From the NCBI GenBank assembly GCA_035507915.1, contig DATJNS010000386.1, positions 1 to 15,532 of the forward strand: DNA of 15,532 nucleotides. Direction: 5' to 3'. Position 1 is the first letter of the stretch. Each line of letters starts with the position of its first letter. The notes under the pieces are model-generated. The model saw nothing but the letters and a program-made list of their open reading frames with translations. It did no database searches and was not told the DNA's origin. A program made the position numbers and the translations under genes. Shown here piece by piece: positions 6,557 to 12,627 of the stretch. The stretch comes from JACQAI01 sp035507915. GTDB taxonomy: Bacteria > Pseudomonadota > Alphaproteobacteria > Elsterales > Elsteraceae.

Positions 6557-7612
6557 TCAGGCGGTCTGCGGACCGCAATCGAGGCATGCGCCGATCGCCA
6601 TGGTGACGGCGCTGCTCTTGGCGCCGAGCCATGGCGGGATCACCGCGCCGAAGCCGCCCGCCGGTCCGCCGGCGGCGATCACGAGCAGGTCGTCCGCACT
6701 GCGCAGCGCCGCGTATTCCTTGTCGCCGCGATCATTGACCACCGAGCCCTTGCCGCAATCCGCCCAGTCGCGCCGCCGGATGCGCGCATGCTCGAACACG
6801 TAGCGGCGCACGTCGGCCTTCGACCAGCCGGCGGCCTCGAAATGCGTGCGCAGCTGCGGCGGCACCACGATCGCGTAGTTGCCCGCCCAGATCGAGTAAT
6901 GCCGCATGTTCGCCTTCATCTCGGCGACGAACGTGGCGAGGATCTCCTCCGGGCGGGTCGTCCATTCGTTCATCAGCTGGCGCGGCGCACCCGCAGCCAT
7001 CACGGTCACCGCCGAGGCGTGCTCGGGAACGCCGCGCTCCTCGGCGAGCGGGCGCCACGTCGTGTTCTCCTCGTCCTCGGCGATGCAGTAGCTGACCTTG
7101 CCGGGATGGCCGAGGGTCGAACGGTCGACCTCGCCCGGTCGGACGTCGAGCAAGTTGTAGAGCGCGAGCCGGACGGCGCGGCCGATCGTCATGGTCGCGC
7201 GATCGCTGGCGGCGAGCGCGTTGAACGTGCCGTCCATGCCGAGCTCCCGCCGGATCGGGCCGTTGACGACGAGCAGCACCGCGCACCCGCCGGTGCTCGC
7301 GGTCGCGCCGTGCAGCAGGAACTCGTCCTGCAGCATCGCGGTCATCGCGGTGACGACGACCGGGAAATGCATCGGCAGGCAGCCGGCCATCACGGCGTTG
7401 ACCGCCAGCTTCTCGGCGGTGATCGCCCGTCCGCGCACCGGCTCGATGCCGATCAGCTGGTCGGGCGGCAGCATGCCCCACTCGAGGCACGCCTCGACCG
7501 CCGCCGGTGTCGGCGGCACCACGGGCAATCCGTCGGTCCACTTGCGGCTATGAAAGAATTCCTGAGCGGCCTGCAGATCGTCGACCTGGTAGCGCGCCGA
7601 ACTCAACACCAT
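6557..7612 (-). CDS. Conserved protein of unknown function, partner of the UGSC selenoprotein
   Basis: I do not recognise a named family for this 351-aa, apparently soluble protein, though its conserved-looking blocks suggest a widespread one. They are KWTDGLPVVPPT (24-35), NAVMAGCLPMHFPVVV (72-87), VVNGPIRRELGM (115-126), TIGRAVRLALYNL (142-154), and STLGHPGKVSYCIAEDEE (165-182). Cysteines include Cys78, Cys110 and Cys176, and the C-terminus ends CLDCGPQTA with a CxxC pair (Cys343/Cys346) six residues or fewer from the end. ATG 7612 has GGGGGAG eight bases upstream. It is first in the operon, and its TGA lies 21 bp before the selenoprotein ATG, in the same frame. Constant proximity would suggest that the two proteins form a complex, with the C-terminal thiols able to exchange with the Sec/Cys pair; this is inference. 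Confidence 0.85.
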   Translation of the reverse strand: MVLSSARYQVDDLQAAQEFFHSRKWTDGLPVVPPTPAAVEACLEWGMLPPDQLIGIEPVRGRAITAEKLAVNAVMAGCLPMHFPVVVTAMTAMLQDEFLLHGATASTGGCAVLLVVNGPIRRELGMDGTFNALAASDRATMTIGRAVRLALYNLLDVRPGEVDRSTLGHPGKVSYCIAEDEENTTWRPLAEERGVPEHASAVTVMAAGAPRQLMNEWTTRPEEILATFVAEMKANMRHYSIWAGNYAIVVPPQLRTHFEAAGWSKADVRRYVFEHARIRRRDWADCGKGSVVNDRGDKEYAALRSADDLLVIAAGGPAGGFGAVIPPWLGAKSSAVTMAIGACLDCGPQTA

Positions 7613-7900
7613 CGCCTTGGCTCCCCCGGCATGCGCGCCACCCCCGCGGGGCGGGCGCCCGGATGTCGACCGTCTCTCATGCCGGGCGTGTCACCGACCG
7701 CGCGCCCTGCCGGGCGAATGGTATCGGTTCGGGTGATCCGATCAACCGACCAAATCTCGGCCACGATCGCAGCCACCCTACAGCCGTGAGTTGCCAATTG
7801 CCGCGCCCGCGATATCTCGCTTTTTCTGGAACGTCCCGGCGATTGATGCTTCCATGCGCTGCGCCAGGGAAGATGGCACGAGCGCCGGCGGGGGACTGAA
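7613..7900. promoter_or_regulatory. Divergent control region between the catabolic and transport operons
   Basis: This 288-bp gap separates two operons that diverge from it, so both promoters must lie here. It contains an inverted repeat TCGGTT-14 bp-AACCGA (7724-7729 with 7744-7749) that could be an operator. An 8-codon ATG ORF at 7873-7899 (after CAGGGAAG) ends one base before the binding-protein ATG and may be incidental. No regulator gene is present in the window to assign to the site. Confidence 0.5.
7791..7818 (+). promoter_or_regulatory. Weak candidate sigma-70-type promoter for the ABC transporter operon
   Basis: TTGCCA (7791-7796) is a good -35 hexamer, followed after 16 bp by TATCTC (7813-7818), which matches only three of six -10 bases. 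It would give an untranslated leader of roughly 75 bases before ATG 7901. This is the best pair I could see by eye. Confidence 0.22.
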
Positions 7901-9040
7901 ATGAAGACGAGATTGTTGGTGGGTGTCGTCGCGATCGCCGTGGCCGGCGCGTCCGCGGCGGCGCACGCGCAGATCAAGATCGGCGCGATTCTGTCGATCA
8001 GCGGGCCGGCGGCCGCCATGGGCGTCGGCTACAAGGCCGCCTTCGACTTCCTGCCCGCCGAGATCGGCGGCCAGACCGTGGAATACGTCATTCGCGACGA
8101 CGGCACGGACGCCAGCACCGCCTACACGATCGCGCAGAAAATGATCTCGGAAGACCATGTCGACGCGTTCATCGGCCCGGCGCTGACCGCGTCGGATGCC
8201 TCGGTGGCGCCGCTCGCCAACCAGGCGCACGTGCCCATGATCGCCATGGCGCCCTACGAATACGATCCGACCAAGGAGCCCTACACGTTCAACGACGCGC
8301 AGCCGCTGTCCTTGATGGTCGCCGTGGTGTTCAAGCACATGGAAGCGCACGGCGTGAAGAACGTCGGTTTCATCGGGTTCTCCGACGGCTGGGGCGATCA
8401 GGTTCTAGCGGCGACCAAGCATTCCGCGGCAGGCGGCGGCATCAAGATTCTCGCCGACGAGCGCTATGCGCGCACCGACACGACGGTGGAGGCCCAGGCC
8501 CTCAAGCTGATCAGCGTGCACCCGCAGGCGATCATGATGGGCAACTCGGCGACCCCGGCGGCGCTACCCGTCGTCGCGTTGCGGCACCGCGGCTTCAAGG
8601 GCCCGATCTACGGCAATCACGGTGTCGTCTCGCCCGCCTTCATCAAGGTCGGCGGCGCGGCCGTCGACGGCGTGATCGCGGTCACGTCGCCCGCGGTGGT
8701 GTACGACCAGCTGGCCGACGGCAACGTCGTCAAGCCGGTGGCGACGGCATTCATGACCGACTTCACCAAGAAGTACGGACCGCAGAGCGTCAGCCCGTTC
8801 GCCGGCTACACCTACGATGCGGGGCTGCTGCTCAAGAACGCGATTCCGGTCGCGCTCAAGGCCGGCAAGCCGGGCACCGAGCCGTTCCGCGTCGCGCTGC
8901 GCGATGCGCTGGAGAAGACCCACGACCTCGTCGGCGTGAGCGGCGTCTATGACATGTCGCCGACCGACCACAACGGACAGGATGCGCGCGCCGCTTCCCT
9001 GGTCGAGGTCAAGGACGGGGCTTGGAGGGTGATCCGCTAG
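7901..9040 (+). CDS. ABC transporter periplasmic substrate-binding protein (Leu/Ile/Val-binding type)
   Basis: The product captures the transported solute in the periplasm and delivers it to the membrane complex encoded next to it. The 379-aa precursor starts with MKTRLLVGVV and a hydrophobic, Ala-rich signal peptide, with a clear signal peptidase I site at AHA/QIK (after residue 23). The mature protein is a type 1 periplasmic binding fold. It opens with IKIGAILSISGPAAAMG and has the VDAFIGPALTASDASVAPLA and GVKNVGFIGFSDGWGD blocks typical of LivK-like proteins. GGGGGA lies about seven bases before the ATG. It heads a four-gene operon, with 22 bp to the permease gene. Members of this family bind amino acids, amides, aromatic acids or dicarboxylates, so the Liv label does not prove branched-chain amino acid transport. 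The divergent catabolic operon suggests its substrate feeds that pathway. Confidence 0.93.
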   Translation: MKTRLLVGVVAIAVAGASAAAHAQIKIGAILSISGPAAAMGVGYKAAFDFLPAEIGGQTVEYVIRDDGTDASTAYTIAQKMISEDHVDAFIGPALTASDASVAPLANQAHVPMIAMAPYEYDPTKEPYTFNDAQPLSLMVAVVFKHMEAHGVKNVGFIGFSDGWGDQVLAATKHSAAGGGIKILADERYARTDTTVEAQALKLISVHPQAIMMGNSATPAALPVVALRHRGFKGPIYGNHGVVSPAFIKVGGAAVDGVIAVTSPAVVYDQLADGNVVKPVATAFMTDFTKKYGPQSVSPFAGYTYDAGLLLKNAIPVALKAGKPGTEPFRVALRDALEKTHDLVGVSGVYDMSPTDHNGQDARAASLVEVKDGAWRVIR

Positions 9041-9062
9041 GAGCTGTCCGCCGACGCGCCGC

Positions 9063-10082
9063 ATGGATCTGTTCGTCTTCCTGGCGCTGCTGCAGGACGG
9101 CATCACGACCGGCGCGATCTACCTCCTGCTGGCGATCGGGCTGCTGATCGTCTTCTCGGTCACGCGCGTGATCTTCGTGCCGCAGGGCGATCTGCTGGCG
9201 TTCGGCGCCCTGACCGCGGCGTCCCTGCAATCGGGCCATGTCCCCGGCACGCTGTGGCTGCTCGACGGCGGCGCGGCGCTGGCGCTGATTGCCTCGTTGT
9301 TCGGCGGCTGGCGCGCCGCCCGGCACGGCATCCTGGCCTGGGGCGTCTATCCGGCGCTGGTCACCGCCGCCGTGCTGGGGCTCGCGTCGCGGCAGCTGCC
9401 GGCGGTCTCGATCCTGCTGGCCGTCGCCATCGTCACGCCGATGGGCCCGCTGGTGTGGCGCTTCGCCTTCCGGCCGATGGCCGACGCGTCCGTGCTCGCG
9501 CTCCTGATCCTCGCGATGGCGCTGCACTTCGTGCTGATCGGCATCGGCCTGGTGGTGTTCGGACCCGAGGAGGCCGCCGCGCCGGCGGTGACCGACGCGA
9601 GCCTCGACCTCGGCCTGCTGACCGTGCCGGGTCAGTCGATCGCGGTGCTGGTGTGCTGCGTCGCCCTGGTGATCGGCCTGCGCTGGTTCTTCGAGGCGAC
9701 CTTCCACGGCAAGGTGCTGCGCGCCGCGGCGTCCCACCGGCTCGGCGCACGGCTGGTCGGCATCGACGCCAGCGCGACCGGCGCGCTGGCGTTCGGGCTG
9801 GCGTCGTTGATCGCCGCGCTCGCCGGCGTGCTCATCGGCGCGATGACGCCGCTGTCCTACGACGCCGGCTTCGACATCGGCCTCAAGGGCTTCGTCGCCG
9901 CGATCATGGGCGGGCTCGTGTCCTACCCGCTGGCGGCCGCGGGGGCGGTCCTGGTCGGCGTGCTGGAATCGTTGGGAAGCTTCTGGGCGAGCGCCTACCG
10001 CGAGGTGATCGTGTTCACCCTGCTGATTCCGATCCTGGTCTGGCTCTCCCTGCGCAGCCGCTCGGTCGAGGATCGCGCGTGA
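9063..10082 (+). CDS. livH: Branched-chain amino acid-type ABC transporter permease, LivH family
   Basis: This integral inner-membrane permease forms half of the translocation pore. The 339-aa protein begins MDLFVFLALLQDGITTGAIYLLLAIG, the normal LivH start, and is almost entirely hydrophobic segments. The cytoplasmic coupling loop that contacts the ATPases appears as GKVLRAAASHRLGARLVGID (about 217-236). It is some 45 residues longer than the usual LivH of about 290; the extra part is an added hydrophobic stretch near residues 65-125. GGAG stands 18 bases before the ATG, too far to be convincing, so reinitiation after the binding-protein gene is possible. The stop and the next start overlap as TGATG. 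Confidence 0.92.
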   Translation: MDLFVFLALLQDGITTGAIYLLLAIGLLIVFSVTRVIFVPQGDLLAFGALTAASLQSGHVPGTLWLLDGGAALALIASLFGGWRAARHGILAWGVYPALVTAAVLGLASRQLPAVSILLAVAIVTPMGPLVWRFAFRPMADASVLALLILAMALHFVLIGIGLVVFGPEEAAAPAVTDASLDLGLLTVPGQSIAVLVCCVALVIGLRWFFEATFHGKVLRAAASHRLGARLVGIDASATGALAFGLASLIAALAGVLIGAMTPLSYDAGFDIGLKGFVAAIMGGLVSYPLAAAGAVLVGVLESLGSFWASAYREVIVFTLLIPILVWLSLRSRSVEDRA

Positions 10083-11875
10083 TGTCGCGCCGCGGACCGG
10101 GCAAGCGTGCGGCCTTCGTCGCCGCCGCCATCGCCGTCGTGACGGTGCCGATGGCGCTGCCGGCATTCTACGTCACGCTGCTCGGCTATGTCGGCCTGGC
10201 GACCCTGGTCGCGCTCGGGCTGGTGCTGCTGACCGGCATCAGCGGACAGACGTCGTTCGGGCAGGCGAGCTTCGTCGGTCTCGCGGCCTACGCCACCACG
10301 CTCTTGACCACGCGGGCGGATGCGTCGCCGCTCGTCGGGTTGGCCGCCGGGCTCGCCGTCACGGGTGTGATCGCATGGCTGCTCGGCCTCGTCACCGCGC
10401 GGCTGTCCGGGCATTTCCTGGCGCTGGCATCGGTGGCCTGGGGCCTCAGCTTCTTCTCGCTGTTCGGCACGATCCCCCAGCTGCACGGCTTCAACGGCAT
10501 CGGCAACATTCCGCCGCTGCGGCTCGGCCCGTTCTCGGCGGAAGACCTCCGGGTCAACCTCGCGGTTATCTGGGCGGTCGTCGCGATCGCGATGGTGATG
10601 CTCGTCAACCTGCTCGACAGCCGGACCGGCCGCGCGATCCGCACGCTCAACGGCGCGCGCCTGATGGGCGAGAGCGTGGGCATCGATACCGTGCGGCTGA
10701 GCCGCGCGGTGTTCGTCGTCGCCGCACTCTATGCCGGCATCGCGGGGTTCCTGTTCGCGCACTTCCAGCGCTTCATCAGTCCGACGCCGTTCAGCCTCAG
10801 CATGAGCATCGACTATCTCTTCATGGTGATCATCGGCGGCGCCCAGTCGCTCTGGGGCGCGCCGTTGGGCGCCGTCGCGGTGGTCGTGCTGCGCGATCTG
10901 TTCAACGATTGGATGCCCCGCATCACCGGACGCCCGGGCGACTTCGAGCTGCTGGTGTTCGCCGTCATCGTGATCGTGCTGCTGCAGCGCGCACCCGAAG
11001 GGCTGCTGCCGCTGCTCGCGCGCCTGAGGCGGCGCCCCCGCCGACCCGACGCGGCCGCCGCCGACGTTGCGGCGGCAGTGCCGGCCGCGCCGATGCGCGC
11101 CGCCGCGGCCGAGCCGGGTCGCGAGCTGCTGGCGCTCGATGCGGTCTCGCGCCGGTTCGGCGGACTCGCGGCGAACCGCGATGTCAGCTTCGCGGTGCAC
11201 GAAGGCGAGATCGTCGGGCTGATCGGCCCCAACGGCGCCGGCAAGACGACCCTGTTCAACGTCGTCAGCGGCGTCATTCCGCCGACCTCGGGGCGCGTGC
11301 GTCTGTTCGGCGCGTCGAGCGCGGCGCTCGCCTCGCGGCGCGTTGCCGCGCTCGGCTTGGCGCGCACCTTCCAGCACGTCCGGTTGCTGCCCGATCGCAG
11401 CGTGCTCGAGAACGTGGCGCTGGGCGCGCATCTGTCGGGCCGCGCCGGCGTGCTGCGCGCCATGCTCCGGCTCGATCGCACCGAGGAGGCCCGACTGCTC
11501 GCCCAGGCGCGCACGCAAGCCGTCCGCGTCGGGCTCGACGGTCTGCTCGACACGCCCGCGGGCGACCTGCCGCTCGGCCAGCAGCGCGTGGTCGAGATCG
11601 CGCGCGCACTGTGTCTGCGCCCACGCCTGCTGCTGCTCGACGAGCCGGCCGCCGGGCTGCGGCGGCCGGAGAAGCAGCGTCTGGCCGCGCTGCTCGATCA
11701 GCTGCGCGGCGAAGGCGTCGGCGTGCTGCTGGTCGAGCACGACATGGATTTCGTCATGCAGCTCGCCGACCGCGTCGTGGTGATGGATTTCGGCCTGAAG
11801 ATCGCCGAGGGCTCGCCCGAGCAGACCCAGGCGGACCCGGCCGTGCGGGAGGCCTATCTGGGCGGTCTGGCGTGA
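10082..11875 (+). CDS. Fused ABC transporter permease and ATPase (LivM-LivG)
   Basis: The 597-aa protein combines the second permease and the first ATPase in one chain. Residues 1-310 are LivM-like: several hydrophobic helices, the GISGQTSFGQASFVGLAAY block (52-70) and the coupling loop GRAIRTLNGARLMGESVGID (183-202). An Arg/Pro/Ala-rich linker follows (about 315-345). The ATPase has Walker A GPNGAGKTT (382-390), a LivG-style signature LPLGQQ (496-501), Walker B LLLLDEP (516-522 region) and the H-loop His553 in VEHDMDF. The segment after Walker B reads AGLRRPE, where AGLNPxE is usual. The start at ATG 10082 overlaps the livH stop by one base; the end overlaps livF by four (GTGA). The fusion keeps permease and ATPase in fixed ratio and is a known arrangement in this transporter family. 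Confidence 0.93.
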   Translation: MSRRGPGKRAAFVAAAIAVVTVPMALPAFYVTLLGYVGLATLVALGLVLLTGISGQTSFGQASFVGLAAYATTLLTTRADASPLVGLAAGLAVTGVIAWLLGLVTARLSGHFLALASVAWGLSFFSLFGTIPQLHGFNGIGNIPPLRLGPFSAEDLRVNLAVIWAVVAIAMVMLVNLLDSRTGRAIRTLNGARLMGESVGIDTVRLSRAVFVVAALYAGIAGFLFAHFQRFISPTPFSLSMSIDYLFMVIIGGAQSLWGAPLGAVAVVVLRDLFNDWMPRITGRPGDFELLVFAVIVIVLLQRAPEGLLPLLARLRRRPRRPDAAAADVAAAVPAAPMRAAAAEPGRELLALDAVSRRFGGLAANRDVSFAVHEGEIVGLIGPNGAGKTTLFNVVSGVIPPTSGRVRLFGASSAALASRRVAALGLARTFQHVRLLPDRSVLENVALGAHLSGRAGVLRAMLRLDRTEEARLLAQARTQAVRVGLDGLLDTPAGDLPLGQQRVVEIARALCLRPRLLLLDEPAAGLRRPEKQRLAALLDQLRGEGVGVLLVEHDMDFVMQLADRVVVMDFGLKIAEGSPEQTQADPAVREAYLGGLA

Positions 11876-12603
11876 CCGAGCCGTTGCTGCAGGTCGACGC
11901 GCTGCGCGCCGGCTACGGCCACGTCGAGGTGCTGCACGGCATCAGCCTGACGGTGCCGGAAGGCAGCATGGTCGCCATCGTGGGGCCGAACGGCGCCGGC
12001 AAGACGACGCTCATGAACACGGTGATGGGTCTGCTGCCGCGGCGCGGCGGCACGGTGCGCTACCGGAGTGCAGCGGCCGGCACGACCGAGGCGCTGGTGC
12101 ACGCCGGCGCGGCGCTGGTTCCGGAGCAGCGCGCCCTGTTCGCCGACATGAGCGTCGACGACAATCTGTCGCTCGGCTTCTATCCGCGACGCCGCGTGGC
12201 CGGCGGCGACGAGCGCGCGGCACGCGACGACGTGTTCGCGTTGTTTCCGCACCTCGAGACCCGCCGGCGCCAGCTCGCCGGCACGCTGTCGGGCGGCGAG
12301 CGGCAGATGCTGGCGCTCGGGCGCGCCTTGATGGGGCGGCCCAAGCTGCTGCTGCTCGACGAGCCGAGCCTCGGGCTCGCGCCGATGATCGTGCGCGAGA
12401 TCTTCCGCGCCTTGATCGAGATGCGGCAGCGCGGCCTGTCGATCCTGATCGTCGAGCAGAACGTGCAGGTCGCGCTGCAGGCCTCCGACTACGGCTACGT
12501 CCTCGAGATGGGCGAGGTCGCCGCGGAAGGGCCGAGCGCGGCACTCGCACGCGATCCGCGGATCCTCGAGACCTATCTGGGCCGGCGCTCGGACGGCGTA
12601 TGA
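11872..12603 (+). CDS. livF: ABC transporter ATP-binding protein, LivF family
   Basis: This is the second ATPase of the Liv-type importer. The 243-aa product has Walker A GPNGAGKTT (38-46), the family block ALVPEQRALFADMSVDDNL (81-99), signature LSGGERQ (139-145), Walker B LLLLDEP (159-165), and VEQN (194-197), in which Gln replaces the H-loop His, as is normal for LivF. The start is GTG 11872, in the GTGA overlap with the preceding gene, and the family N-terminus LLQVDALRAGYG follows at once. The usual LivF 'P-E-x-R-x-x-F' switch is present as PEQRALF. The gene ends the operon and meets the adhesin gene tail to tail after 22 bp. Confidence 0.95.
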   Translation: MTEPLLQVDALRAGYGHVEVLHGISLTVPEGSMVAIVGPNGAGKTTLMNTVMGLLPRRGGTVRYRSAAAGTTEALVHAGAALVPEQRALFADMSVDDNLSLGFYPRRRVAGGDERAARDDVFALFPHLETRRRQLAGTLSGGERQMLALGRALMGRPKLLLLDEPSLGLAPMIVREIFRALIEMRQRGLSILIVEQNVQVALQASDYGYVLEMGEVAAEGPSAALARDPRILETYLGRRSDGV

Positions 12604-12615
12604 CGGCGCAACGCG

Positions 12616-12627
12616 GACGAATTCGTC
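12616..12627. other. 12-bp perfect palindrome between convergent genes
   Basis: GACGAATTCGTC lies in the 22-bp gap between the livF stop and the adhesin stop, reaching into the latter. It has no loop and no T-tract, so it is a weak terminator at best. It is the only structure I see in a gap where both operons must end. Confidence 0.25.

Noticed and set aside
6557..6559. TGA at the end of the 351-aa gene as a second selenocysteine codon
   Set aside because: No stem-loop of SECIS type follows, and a strong SD plus ATG for the next gene begins within 25 bases.
5930..7789. Plus-strand ORF of 619 codons over the selenoprotein region
   Set aside because: Antisense shadow of the partner and selenoprotein genes; low-complexity composition and no recognisable domain.
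9995..11740. Minus-strand ORF of 581 codons over the transporter genes
   Set aside because: Mirror of the LivM-LivG gene; composition rich in Arg, Gln, Glu and His with no motif.
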